Part shown: piece by piece, positions 25,401 through 33,419 of the stretch
Layout of the letters: the number at the start of each line of letters is the position of its first letter
How positions within the stretch are numbered: position 1 is the stretch's first letter
DNA from: JBIOWF01 sp044868295
Lineage (GTDB): Bacteria; Actinomycetota; Actinomycetes; Streptosporangiales; Streptosporangiaceae
DNA length: 43,237 nucleotides
Assembly: GCA_044868295.1 (NCBI GenBank)
Contig: JBIOWF010000114.1
Location: forward strand, 1-43,237
Reading direction: 5' to 3'
Translations under genes and position numbers: made by a program
The notes under the pieces: generated by a model
What the model saw: the letters and a program-made list of their open reading frames with translations, nothing else
What the model was told of the DNA's origin: nothing
Databases searched by the model: none

Positions 25401-28400
25401 GCGGCGGGACGCGACATTCGACGCGAACTACTGGGCCGCGAACCTGCGCAACTGCGTCCGCCTGGCGGAGGCGGTGAGCGCGGCGGCGCAGGACGGCCAC
25501 CGGACCTTCGTGGAGATCTCGGCGCATCCGCTGCTCATCCCGTCATTGACGGAGACCGTGCAGGACGCGCTCGTCCTGCCCACCTTGCGGCGCGCCCCGG
25601 TGAAGGGTGTGGAGGCCGACGACACCGTCACCTTCCACGCCCAGCTGGCAGCGCTCAAACTCGGCGGGCTTCCGGTCGGCGGGCCCGCCCCAGCCAGGAT
25701 CGTGGATCTTCCCCGCCCCTCCTGGCGACACGAACGCCACTGGACGAGCACGCGCCGAGCGACACGGCCGGACGAGCACCCGCTGCTCGGGGCGCACGTC
25801 GAGTTGCCGGGCGAGACACCGGGCGAGCGCCGGCACGCCTGGAGCGCGAACGTCGGCCTGGAGCCGCTGCCGTGGCTGCCGGTGCACGGCGTCACCGTCC
25901 TACCCGCCGCCGCGTACGCCGAGATCGCACTGGCCGCCGGCACGGAGGCACTCGGCATGGACACGAGCACGAACACGGCCACAGCCACCGGCTCAGGCTC
26001 GGCCACAACCACGGACATAACCACAGCCTCGGGCTCGGGCACTGTGATCCTTACGGATCTGCGGATCGAGCGGTTCCTGCCGCTCGACGAGCACACGACC
26101 ATCGTCGTCACGTGCGTGATCGTTTCGCACGGGAGCAGGGCTCGCGGGGGCCGGGTGGAAGTGCGTGCCCGCACGGAGGCCGGCACATGGACCCTGGTCG
26201 CCTGCGCCACCGTCAGCTCTGTCAGCACTGTTGCCCCCACGGGAGAGACCGGGGAGAAGTACCGCGGCCGCCGCCTCGCCGTACTCACGCCCGCCTCCGG
26301 GTCGCACTCCGGCTTCCGGTTGCACCCTGTCGTGCTGGACCGGTGCCTGGCCTCGTTCGGCGTGCAGTGGACGGCCATGGCGATCGGCTCAGTACGCGTG
26401 CTCGGCCCCACCCACGAGGGCGGATTCTGCGAGTTCTCGTCTCCACGTCAGGAGGACGACGAAACGGCGGTGGCCGCGCTGCGCCTCGTGGACAAGGCGG
26501 GGAACGTCCTGCTGGAAGCGGACGACATCGTGTTACGCCGCGTCCCCCGCACGGCGGTTCCGGTCCCGCTCGCGGCCAAACTGGTCGAAACCATCTGGAG
26601 TGAGACGCCCCAAAGCGCTACAGCCCATAGGTCCATAGTCCAAGGCTCGATAGGCCAAAGCTCGATAGGCCAAAGCTCGATAGGCCAAACGGATACGCCC
26701 CAACGCGACACACACGGAAACGGCATAACGCACAACGGCGCGACCCACAACGGGGCCAGCGGCAGTGACACAGCCCGCAGCACGATCCCGAGCGGCACAC
26801 GCAGGAACGGCGCAAACGGACATGACACAGGTGTGGGGACGTCGGCACCGGTGGCGGCCGACTCGACGAGCTGGACAGTGCTGTCCGATCCCGGCGACGC
26901 GGATGCGAGAGCAGTGATCGAAGGCCTGGTGGCTGCGGGCGAGCGGGTCACCGAACGGCACGGCATTTCCCGGGAGGGGCTTCGGGGGACCATGCAGTGG
27001 CAACCGCAGCAACTACAAGAGCTTGGCGAGACCACGCCACAGGATCCCAAGCAGGTGCCGGAACCCCGGCAAATACCCAAACCGCCGGAGCCGCAGCAAC
27101 TGCGAGAGCTTCCCGGGACCACGCCGTGGGAGGTGCGGGAGCCGTACCAGGCGCGAGCCGGGCTGGTCGATGTGGTCGTCATGGTGCCGTCGGGGCTCGG
27201 CGACGAGGATCTCGTTCTCAGCCTGTCCCGGGTGGTCCGTGCGTTGCCGGATGAGGGCCGGCTGTGGATCGTCACCCGGCGGGCCGTCGCGGCGCTCGAT
27301 GGTGAGGCGGGAGTGCCGCGCCAGGGATTCCTCCCGGCGCTGACGCGGGTGCTGGGTTTCGAGCATCCCGGCCTGCGGCCGACGTTCGTCGACTCGGACG
27401 GCCCGGCGGCGGTCGTCGCCGAACTGCTCGGCGGGCGCACAGGTACCGAGGTGGCGTGGCGCGACGGCGTGCGCTACGAGGCGCGGCTGCGACCGGTACG
27501 GCTCGGCGCGCGGCGACCGCTCGATGTCGTACGGCGGGGCGGGGCCTACGTGATCAGCGGCGGCTACGGAGGGCTTGGCCTGGTGACCGCACGCCGTCTG
27601 GCCGAGCGGGGGGCCGGGCGCCTGGTGTTGTCCGGGCGATCCGGTCCCGGAGCCGAGGGCGAGAAGGTGATCAACTCACTACGCGCGAGCGGCACGGAGG
27701 TCGAGATCGTTCTCGGTGACGTCGCCGCGCCCGGCGTGGCCGAGCGGATGGTCGCCGCCGCCTGCCGGGACGGGCTGCGGCTGTGCGGGGTGGTGCACGC
27801 CGCGGGCGGCCTGGACGACCGGCTCGCCGTCGACATCGGGCCTGGGGATTTGCGCCGGGTCTGGTCGCCCAAGGTCGAGGGCGCCATGCGGCTGCACGAG
27901 GCGACCAGGCACCTCGACCTCGACTGGTGGGTCGTCTACTCCTCGGCTGCCGGCCTGCTCGGCTCACCTGGTCAGGCCGCGTACGCGTCGGCCAACGCCC
28001 GCGTCGACGCGCTGGTGGCATGGCGACGGGCACATGGTCTGCCTGCCACGACGATCAACTGGGGCACGTGGGCCGAGGTGGGCGGCGCGGCCGATCTGAC
28101 GGTGGCCGCGCTGGACCCGATCACGCCGGAGGAGGGTGCGGACGCGTTCGAGGCCCTGCTGGCCCACGATCGGATCGCGACCGGTGTGCTGCGCTTCGAT
28201 GTGGGCCGGGCCGTCATCGCGTTTCCCCAAATCCGGGACCGGGCGTACTTCTCGGAACTGGTCGGCGCCGTACCCACCGACGCGCCTGACGCCGATCACG
28301 ACTGGGCGGGGCCGGATTCGCTCCGGGCGGCCGATCCGGACAATGCTCTGCGGCTGCTCTCCGCGCAGGTGCGCGCCCGGGTCTCCGGAGTGCTCGGGTT

Positions 28401-29601
28401 CGCGCCCGACCCGGAGCAACCGCTGACCGAGGTGGGGCTGGACTCTCTCGTGGCCATCCGGATCAAGAGCGCTCTGGAGCACGACTTCGGTGTCACGGTG
28501 CCGACTCCGATCCTTCTTGGGGGCGCCAGCGTCACGAGGCTGGAGAGCGAACTCCGGGACCGCCTCGGTCTGCGCGAGCGGCACGCCGATGATGCGGGGG
28601 CGCGTCGGATCGTCGTGCCGCTCACGGAGGGCGGCAGGCGTTACCCCTCGGGAGCGCCGGGGCTTCGGCCGTTCTTCTGCGCGCATCCGGCCGGCGGCTC
28701 GGGCGGCGTGTACCGGCAGCTGGCCGCGCTGCTCGGCGAGGATCTGGCGTTCTTCGGGCTGGAGCGATTCGAGGACTCGCCGAGTGTGGAGGAGCGCGCC
28801 GCCCGATATGTCGAGGCGATTCGCGCCACTCAGCCTGCCGGGCCGTACCGGCTGGGGGGCTGGTCCTTCGGCGGAGTGCTGGCCTACGAGATCGCCCGGC
28901 AGTTGGGGGCGGCGGCGGTCGAACTGGTCGCGATGATCGACGGGGGCCTGCCCAAGCGGGTGCAGAACCTCACGGAGACGACGGCACGAAGATATGCCGA
29001 CTTCGGCAGATATCTCACCAGAACGTATGGCGTGCCGGTGGCGCTGCCGTTCGAGGAGCTGGTCACGCTCGCGGAGGACGAGCAGCTCGCCCTCGTCATG
29101 GAGCGCACGAGGCCGGTGATGGATCGGCTGCCTCCCGCCGCGGTGGTGCACCAGTTCACCTCGCACGCGGACACCCGATCGCTGGAACGCTACGTGCCCG
29201 GGCCCTATGACGGGCACGTGGTGCTCTACCGCTCGACCGAGCCGACGCCGTGGACCGTGCACGACTCCCGGTACGACCTCGACGAGGCGAACGGCTTCGC
29301 CGAGCTGTGCTCCCGCCTGGAGATCGTCCCGGTGCCGGGGACGCATCATCTGAATCTGCTCGATCCCCCCGGCGTCGAGATCATCGCCGATGACCTGAGA
29401 GATCGCCTCCGGGGCGGCACGAACGGAGTCCCTTCCGCCCGGCCGCCGCACCCGGCAGAGCTACGCGCGGAGCCACACCCGGCGGAAGTACACCCGGCGG
29501 AAGTATACCCGGCGGAAGTACACCCGGCGGAGCCGCACCCAGCGGAAATACGCCCGGTGGAGCCGCACTCCACAGAGCTGAGCCAGAAGGAGTGGATATA
29601 G
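22423..29601 (+). CDS. Single-module type I PKS: ACP-KS-AT-DH(degenerate)-KR-ACP-TE
   Basis: A 2392-residue polyketide synthase. N-terminal ACP, residues 15-85 (GLASRD, Ser48), is like Pks13's loading ACP. KS 125-540: Cys293 (DTACSSS), His424 (EAHGTGT), His462 (NLGHLEP). AT 752-1060: Ser856 in GHSMGE, and GAGH (955-958) where malonyl types have HAFH and methylmalonyl types YASH; xAGH suggests an ethyl or larger alkylmalonyl extender. DH-like 1118-1380: Asp1306 (HPVVLD) is kept, but the His expected four residues before Gly1156 is Leu1152, so it is probably inactive. KR 1705-1940: GGYGGLG, LDD (1797-1799, B-type), Tyr1854. ACP2 1975-2050: Ser2008 (GLDSL). TE 2080-2330: Ser2148 (GWSFGG), His2308. 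Linkers are long and repeat-rich, and the tail is made of HPAEV-like pentads. Predicted product: a 2-alkyl-3-hydroxy fatty acid. Confidence 0.92.
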   Translation: MPTTDRDQAWLDETSIRSFLIERVAERCGVTPEAVDPDRPLAELGLASRDTLAITGQLEELVDRPLPTTLVYEHPTITALARALGRPAHDPPVHGRPAHNGPEHDRPALDRPVLPAGATSASPSAEPIAVVGLGCRFPGGVDGPEAYWRFLLDGGDAIGEVPEGRWEAFESESVRPGAATRLGGFLSDVAGFDSRFFGITPGEADAMDPQQRLLLEVVWEAFEHAGIAPASLRGSRTGVFVGVSSPEYTMLTATDPARLSLWTATGAALSIVANRVSYLLDLRGPSLSVDTACSSSLVAVHLAVRSLRAGESDLAVAGGVNVLLSPMITMTFDLAGGTAPDGRCKAFDASANGMVRAEGCGVVVLKRLGDAQRDGDRVLAVVQNTAVNSDGRSNGLVAPNLEAQKALLREAYAGLEPPDYVEAHGTGTLLGDPIEAQALGSVLGRGRVEPLLIGSVKTNLGHLEPAAGAAGIIKTVLALAHRTIPASLHYHRPNPHIDFDGLAVKVVTEQTPWPSGPGLAGVSSFGFGGTNAHVVLAEAPPPPPRTRTDFAPHVVSATSEAHRDATPHGALTRTDSETHTTPTPTRSDSAAGTAPSPTPAQTGSRSSEDVGLRAPAHTLLLSDVSAGRIAEYAGRLADHLAASNLPRESWSPDESGSVGDSDGSGAQGDPGDPAGLGAQADPGDPGDLVEVAHTLARRFGRGRHGAAVVGRDRAALVAGLRALHSGDADPRRPDAGPAGHLVITGTATGATAPVWVFSGYGAQRPGMARRLLTDEPSFADAVEELEPLIQIEAGFSLREALERQPALPSRPPPRRPETGPETDPAQTMVVLFAVQVGLSRLWQSYGVAPAAVIGHSMGEVAAAVTAGALSLADGVKVISSRADLLTGIVHRGAMAVIGASGDETAELSMDCPDVHLAARLSPRQVVVTGDADQIATVVLRASARGLLARVVRAEGAGHSPQVEPLMEPLRNRLAGIRPTVPTVPFYSTALDDPRRDATFDANYWAANLRNCVRLAEAVSAAAQDGHRTFVEISAHPLLIPSLTETVQDALVLPTLRRAPVKGVEADDTVTFHAQLAALKLGGLPVGGPAPARIVDLPRPSWRHERHWTSTRRATRPDEHPLLGAHVELPGETPGERRHAWSANVGLEPLPWLPVHGVTVLPAAAYAEIALAAGTEALGMDTSTNTATATGSGSATTTDITTASGSGTVILTDLRIERFLPLDEHTTIVVTCVIVSHGSRARGGRVEVRARTEAGTWTLVACATVSSVSTVAPTGETGEKYRGRRLAVLTPASGSHSGFRLHPVVLDRCLASFGVQWTAMAIGSVRVLGPTHEGGFCEFSSPRQEDDETAVAALRLVDKAGNVLLEADDIVLRRVPRTAVPVPLAAKLVETIWSETPQSATAHRSIVQGSIGQSSIGQSSIGQTDTPQRDTHGNGITHNGATHNGASGSDTARSTIPSGTRRNGANGHDTGVGTSAPVAADSTSWTVLSDPGDADARAVIEGLVAAGERVTERHGISREGLRGTMQWQPQQLQELGETTPQDPKQVPEPRQIPKPPEPQQLRELPGTTPWEVREPYQARAGLVDVVVMVPSGLGDEDLVLSLSRVVRALPDEGRLWIVTRRAVAALDGEAGVPRQGFLPALTRVLGFEHPGLRPTFVDSDGPAAVVAELLGGRTGTEVAWRDGVRYEARLRPVRLGARRPLDVVRRGGAYVISGGYGGLGLVTARRLAERGAGRLVLSGRSGPGAEGEKVINSLRASGTEVEIVLGDVAAPGVAERMVAAACRDGLRLCGVVHAAGGLDDRLAVDIGPGDLRRVWSPKVEGAMRLHEATRHLDLDWWVVYSSAAGLLGSPGQAAYASANARVDALVAWRRAHGLPATTINWGTWAEVGGAADLTVAALDPITPEEGADAFEALLAHDRIATGVLRFDVGRAVIAFPQIRDRAYFSELVGAVPTDAPDADHDWAGPDSLRAADPDNALRLLSAQVRARVSGVLGFAPDPEQPLTEVGLDSLVAIRIKSALEHDFGVTVPTPILLGGASVTRLESELRDRLGLRERHADDAGARRIVVPLTEGGRRYPSGAPGLRPFFCAHPAGGSGGVYRQLAALLGEDLAFFGLERFEDSPSVEERAARYVEAIRATQPAGPYRLGGWSFGGVLAYEIARQLGAAAVELVAMIDGGLPKRVQNLTETTARRYADFGRYLTRTYGVPVALPFEELVTLAEDEQLALVMERTRPVMDRLPPAAVVHQFTSHADTRSLERYVPGPYDGHVVLYRSTEPTPWTVHDSRYDLDEANGFAELCSRLEIVPVPGTHHLNLLDPPGVEIIADDLRDRLRGGTNGVPSARPPHPAELRAEPHPAEVHPAEVYPAEVHPAEPHPAEIRPVEPHSTELSQKEWI
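26646..26690 (+). repeat. 15-bp tandem repeat in the PKS DH-KR linker
   Basis: Three contiguous copies of CTCGATAGGCCAAAG (the last differs in one base), encoding SIGQS repeats at about residues 1409-1423. The repeat is a multiple of three, so it expands without breaking the frame. The surrounding linker is rich in His, Asn, Gly and Thr. Confidence 0.9.
29471..29575 (+). repeat. 15-bp tandem repeats forming the PKS C-terminal tail
   Basis: Seven or so 15-base units of the form CACCCGGCGGAAGTA encode HPAEV, YPAEV, HPAEP, HPAEI and decayed versions, after the thioesterase domain (about residues 2350-2384). This is an acidic/proline pentad tail with no counterpart I know in PKS thioesterases. 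Confidence 0.9.
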
Positions 29602-29604
29602 CCG

Positions 29605-30930
29605 ATGTCCGATCTGATTCAGGCGGTTCTCGCCGGGGCGGGCTCCGCGGAGCTGCTCGACTGCGAGCTGCCCACGCGGTTCCGGGCCGCTCACACGCTC
29701 AAGAGCGAGGTCCGGATGTTCGACGGGCAGGCGGACAAGGACGTCCGCCGGTCCATCCACGTCGGCGAGGTGGAGATGCCGGAGCTCGCCCCCGACGAGG
29801 TCGTGGTCGCGGTCATGGCCTCGGCCGTTAACTTCAACAGTGTCTGGTCGGCGATCTTCGAGCCGGTTCCGACGTTCGCGTTCCTTGAGCAGCGGGGCCG
29901 CGAAGGCCGGTGGTGGGCACGGCACGATCTGCCGCACCACGTTCTCGGCTCCGACGCCTCGGGCGTGGTCGTCCGCGTCGGCGAGGCCGTACGGCGCTGG
30001 TCGGTCGGTGACCGCGTGGTGATCTCCTGCGCGGTCATCGACACCTCGGACCCCGCCGGCCAGGACGACGGGCTGATGGCGACCGAACCGCTCGCCTGGG
30101 GCTTCGAGACCAACTTCGGAGGCATGGCCGAGTTCACCGTCGTCAGGGAGAACCAGCTCATCCGCAAGCCGGAGTACCTGACCTGGGAGGAGGCAGCGTC
30201 CAACACGTTGTGCGCCGGGACGGCGTACCGCATGCTGGTCGGCCGGCACGGGGCCAGGATGAAGCAGGGCGACCTGGTCCTGATCTGGGGCGCCGCCGGC
30301 GGCCTGGGCGGTTACGCCATCCAGCTCGTCCGCAACGGCGGCGGCGTTCCGGTGTGCGTGGTCAGCTCGGCGGAGAAGGCCGCGATCGTGCAGGCGATGG
30401 GCTGCGAGTACGTCATCAACCGCGCCGACCTGGGTCTCGGCGACAACGGGTTTCGCGACCCGAAGGCGTGGCGACTGCTGGGCGACCGGATCCGGCGGTT
30501 GGCCGGGCAGGACCCCCACATCGTGTTCGAGTATCTCGGCCGCGAGACCTTCGGCGCGTCGGTCTGGGTCACCGCACGCGGTGGTTCGGTCGTGACCTGC
30601 GGGTCCAGTACGGGATACCGGCACGAGTACGACAACCGGCACCTGTGGATGAAGATCAAGCGGATCATCGGCAGCCACGGCTTCAACTACCAGGAGGGGA
30701 CCGAGGTGAACCGACTGATCGGCCTGGGGATGGTCACGCCCACGCTGTCGAAGACGTACCCGCTGGACCGGGCGGCCGACGCCACGCGGGCGGTCCAGCG
30801 CAACGAGCACATCGGCAAGGTCGGCGTGCTGTGCCTGGCGCCCGTGGAAGGGCTCGGCGTGGCGGATCCGGCGCTGCGCGAACGCATAGGCGAGGAGCGG
30901 CTCGGCCTCTTCCGCGCCGCGGATCGGTAG
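29605..30930 (+). CDS. ccr: Crotonyl-CoA carboxylase/reductase-type enzyme
   Basis: A 441-residue MDR-family enzyme of the CCR group, which reductively carboxylates an enoyl-CoA with NADPH and CO2 to an alkylmalonyl-CoA such as ethylmalonyl-CoA. Family phrases are PHHVLGSDASGVV, AWGFETNFGGMAEF, LTWEEAASNTLCAGTAYRML, GARMKQGDLVLIWGAAGGLG (NADPH loop) and EYDNRHLWMKIKRIIGSH. All four residues reported to hold CO2 in the Kitasatospora enzyme (Asn81, Phe170, Glu171, His365) have counterparts: Asn78, Phe167, Glu168, His358. The ATG follows the PKS stop by 3 bases with AAGGAG 11 bases upstream, so it is coupled to the PKS. It most likely makes the AT's extender; a trans-acting enoyl reductase is less likely because the CO2 site is kept. 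Confidence 0.9.
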   Translation: MSDLIQAVLAGAGSAELLDCELPTRFRAAHTLKSEVRMFDGQADKDVRRSIHVGEVEMPELAPDEVVVAVMASAVNFNSVWSAIFEPVPTFAFLEQRGREGRWWARHDLPHHVLGSDASGVVVRVGEAVRRWSVGDRVVISCAVIDTSDPAGQDDGLMATEPLAWGFETNFGGMAEFTVVRENQLIRKPEYLTWEEAASNTLCAGTAYRMLVGRHGARMKQGDLVLIWGAAGGLGGYAIQLVRNGGGVPVCVVSSAEKAAIVQAMGCEYVINRADLGLGDNGFRDPKAWRLLGDRIRRLAGQDPHIVFEYLGRETFGASVWVTARGGSVVTCGSSTGYRHEYDNRHLWMKIKRIIGSHGFNYQEGTEVNRLIGLGMVTPTLSKTYPLDRAADATRAVQRNEHIGKVGVLCLAPVEGLGVADPALRERIGEERLGLFRAADR

Positions 30931-30938
30931 CCGGAGGC

Positions 30939-32633
30939 ATGCGTCCGGTCACCCGGACGAGATCGGCCGGCGCCGCGTCCGACCGGCGGCGCTGGCTGGG
31001 GCTGTCGGTCCTGCTGGTGGCCGCCTTCATGGATCTCCTCGACGGCAACATCGTCAACGTGACGGTGCCGAGCATCCAGAAGGACCTCGGCGCGAGCTAC
31101 GCGGACACGCAATGGATCATCGTCGGATACGTCCTCGCCTGCGCGGTCGTGCTGATCACCGGCGGGCGGCTGGGCGACATCTACGGCCGCAGGCGCATGT
31201 TCCTGATCGGGACGGCGGGATTCACGCTCGCCTCGGCGCTGTGCGCGCTCGCGCAGAGCCCGGAGACGCTCATCGGCGCCCGCGTCCTGCAGGGTGGAAT
31301 GACCGCGGTCATGCTGCCCCAGGTGCTGGCGATCATTCACCTCGTCTTCGACCGGCACGAGCTGGGCAGGGTCGTCGGCATGTACGCCTCCATCGGAGGT
31401 CTGGCGCTGGTCGGCGGGCCGGTCATCGGCGGGCTCCTGGTGAGCTGGAACCCCCTCGGTCTGGAGTGGCGTTCCGTCTTCGTGGTGAACCTGCCGGTGG
31501 GCGTGGTCACCTTGCTGGCCGCGAGGTCACACGTGGACGAGTCACGGGCGCCGGACGCACTCCGGCCCGACGTCGGCGGCACGCTGCTTGCGACGTTCGG
31601 GCTGCTCCTGCTCGTGTGTCCGCTGGCGCGGGGGCGCGAGCTGGGGTGGCCGACCTGGAGCATCGTGTCGCTGATCGCGTCGGCGCCGGTGTTCGCCCTG
31701 TTCGTCGCTTATGAACGGCACAAGACCCGCTCAGGGGGATCTCCGCTCGTCGTGCTCGCCCTGTTCCGGGACCGCCGCTACACCGCGGGTCTCATCGTGC
31801 AGTTGGTCTTACTGTGCGTCCCGTCGGCCTTCTTCCTCACATGGACGCTGTACCTGCAACTCGGCCTCGACTGGTCACCGCTCCGCACCGGCCTGACCAC
31901 CGTCCCGTTCTCTCTCGGCGCCTCGATCGCGGGTGGCCTTTCCATGCGGCTACTGTTTCCGCGGTTCGGCCGTGACTCCCTGATGGCCGGCGCGGCCATC
32001 ATGACCGCGGGGCTCGTCCTGTACGGCTGGGCGGCGGAACGGCACGGCGTCCACGTCACGTCCTGGCAGATGGTCGTGCCGCTCCTGCTCATCGGGATCG
32101 GTCTCGGGCAGGTGATCGTGCCCCTGACCGCGCTCACGCTCGCCGATGTTCCGGCGCGGGACGCGGGCGCCGCCTCCGGAATGATCAACGCGACATCGCA
32201 ACTGGGTTCCGTGCTCGGTGTCGCGCTCATCGGCCTGGTGTTCTTCACCGCGATCGGCCGGGAGGCGGCCCACAGCGCGGACCAGGTCATCTCGCGGGTG
32301 CGGGTGGAGCTGTCCAGAGATGCGGAACTGCCCCGAACGGCCCAGGAGGAGATCCTGGCCGGCTTTCGCGCCTGCGTGATCGACGCAACCGCCGGGCGTG
32401 ACCCTTCCTCAGAACCGGCGAGCTGCCGCCGGATCATCGAGGAGACCGCTGCCGACCGCAAAACCACCGAGATCCTGGCCGCGGCGGCCACTCACGTCCG
32501 GCACGAGTGTTTCGCCCGCTCATTCCAATGCTCACTGTGGTGCGTCGTCGCCGCCGTCATCGCGGTCCTGGCCTTGATGCTCGCCCTGCCGAGGCGGCCG
32601 TACTCCCCCGGACAGGAGGAGCGACCCGCCTGA
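30939..32633 (+). CDS. MFS exporter, DHA2 family, with Cys-containing external loop
   Basis: A 564-residue exporter with about 14 membrane segments: MDLLDGNIVNVTVPSIQ (DHA2 signature), TQWIIVGYVLACAVVLITG, motif A GGRLGDIYGRRRMF, and GGLALVGGPVIGGLL. Between the last two segments is an unusually long loop of about 90 residues with Cys residues in ACVIDATAG, ASCRR, HECFARSFQCS, perhaps disulfide-bonded outside the cell. It begins 9 bases after the CCR stop; GGAGG is only 1 base from the ATG, so expression probably depends on coupling. Last gene of the PKS operon, so export of the polyketide or lipid product is the likely role. Confidence 0.9.
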   Translation: MRPVTRTRSAGAASDRRRWLGLSVLLVAAFMDLLDGNIVNVTVPSIQKDLGASYADTQWIIVGYVLACAVVLITGGRLGDIYGRRRMFLIGTAGFTLASALCALAQSPETLIGARVLQGGMTAVMLPQVLAIIHLVFDRHELGRVVGMYASIGGLALVGGPVIGGLLVSWNPLGLEWRSVFVVNLPVGVVTLLAARSHVDESRAPDALRPDVGGTLLATFGLLLLVCPLARGRELGWPTWSIVSLIASAPVFALFVAYERHKTRSGGSPLVVLALFRDRRYTAGLIVQLVLLCVPSAFFLTWTLYLQLGLDWSPLRTGLTTVPFSLGASIAGGLSMRLLFPRFGRDSLMAGAAIMTAGLVLYGWAAERHGVHVTSWQMVVPLLLIGIGLGQVIVPLTALTLADVPARDAGAASGMINATSQLGSVLGVALIGLVFFTAIGREAAHSADQVISRVRVELSRDAELPRTAQEEILAGFRACVIDATAGRDPSSEPASCRRIIEETAADRKTTEILAAAATHVRHECFARSFQCSLWCVVAAVIAVLALMLALPRRPYSPGQEERPA

Positions 32634-32851
32634 GGCGGGAAAAGCGTCCGGATCACGCACGACCGATGTATGCGTTGCCGGCCGTGCAAGATCCGGCCTT
32701 GGCGGCGACGCTCGGAGGTCGTCACTCCCCACCATCTGGTACGGGCGGGGCCCGCTCCTTCGCCGGGATTTGACCGGGCCCTGTCCACTCTCGACCCCAT
32801 CACGCCGACCCTGGCGCCGTCCACCGTGAGGACAGCGGCGACGATGCTGGA

Positions 32852-33373
32852 ATGAGCACGGATGACACCGGCGCGGCGGCGAACGGAGGCGTCGCCGGAT
32901 GGGGCCGGGCCGAGTTCGCGGGGGCCGTGTACGGCTCCCTGCTGGCCGCCTCCGTGGTCGCCGGCAGCACAGCGGAGGGGGAGCCGCCCCCCGCGGCGGA
33001 GCTCGTGGCACTGCTGATCGGCACGGGGGTGGTGTTCTGGATCGCGCACGTCTACGCCGAGATCGTGAGTCACGGGCTCCCGGGAGGGAGCCTCGACTGG
33101 GCGAAGATGCGAGCCGTGGCGAAGCGCGAGTGGCCGCTGGCGCAGGCCTCGTTCCCGCCGGCCGTGACCGCCATATTCATCTCCGCGTTCGGCGCGTCCG
33201 ACGCGGCGGCGGCCTGGTCGGCGCTCGGCGTCGCGGTGGTGACCCAGGTCTCCTGGTCCGTCGCCGTGGCACGCCAGAGCGGCGCCACGAGAGGCGTCGT
33301 CGTGCTGTCAGGAGTGGCCAACCTCGTCTTGGGCCTGGTCATCGTCACCCTCAAGACCCTGGTCGGCCACTGA
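32852..33373 (+). CDS. Conserved membrane protein of unknown function
   Basis: A 173-residue protein with about four hydrophobic segments: near residues 22-42 (GAVYGSLLAASVVA), 48-72 (LVALLIGTGVVFWIAHVYAE), 98-130 (FPPAVTAIFISAFG and WSALGVAVVTQVSWSVAVA) and 143-170 (VVLSGVANLVLGLVIVTLKT). Such small multi-pass proteins are common in actinomycetes and I know no function. The ATG has no strong ribosome site (CTGGA only); the mRNA could start close to it. It lies 218 bases after the MFS gene and is followed by a GC-rich hairpin, so it seems an isolated unit between the PKS locus and the catabolic island. Confidence 0.7.
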   Translation: MSTDDTGAAANGGVAGWGRAEFAGAVYGSLLAASVVAGSTAEGEPPPAAELVALLIGTGVVFWIAHVYAEIVSHGLPGGSLDWAKMRAVAKREWPLAQASFPPAVTAIFISAFGASDAAAAWSALGVAVVTQVSWSVAVARQSGATRGVVVLSGVANLVLGLVIVTLKTLVGH

Positions 33374-33382
33374 CCGGCGGTC

Positions 33383-33404
33383 CCGGCCCGAGCACCCGGG
33401 CCGG
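33383..33404 (+). terminator. GC-rich hairpin after the membrane-protein gene
   Basis: CCGGCCCG, a 6-base loop, then CGGGCCGG: a perfect 8-base stem starting 10 bases after the stop at 33373, without a T-run, as is common for actinomycete terminators. It also lies ahead of transcripts coming from the other strand. Confidence 0.5.
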
Positions 33405-33419
33405 TGTCCGGGCTGGCCG

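Noticed and set aside
27964..29451. 495-codon minus-strand frame antisense to the PKS KR-ACP-TE region
   Set aside because: The sense strand carries intact KR, ACP and TE motifs; the antisense text has no recognisable domain.
30210..30938. N-terminal extension of the MFS exporter into the ccr gene
   Set aside because: The text is Arg/Pro/Gly-rich and out of phase with the clear CCR reading; transporter homology begins shortly after the ATG at 30939.
18851..32633. PKS locus as part of the GTTTGGNTCCAAAC regulon
   Set aside because: No copy of the motif was found between 17.5 and 37.1 kb; the FAAL and PKS have their own, different palindromes.
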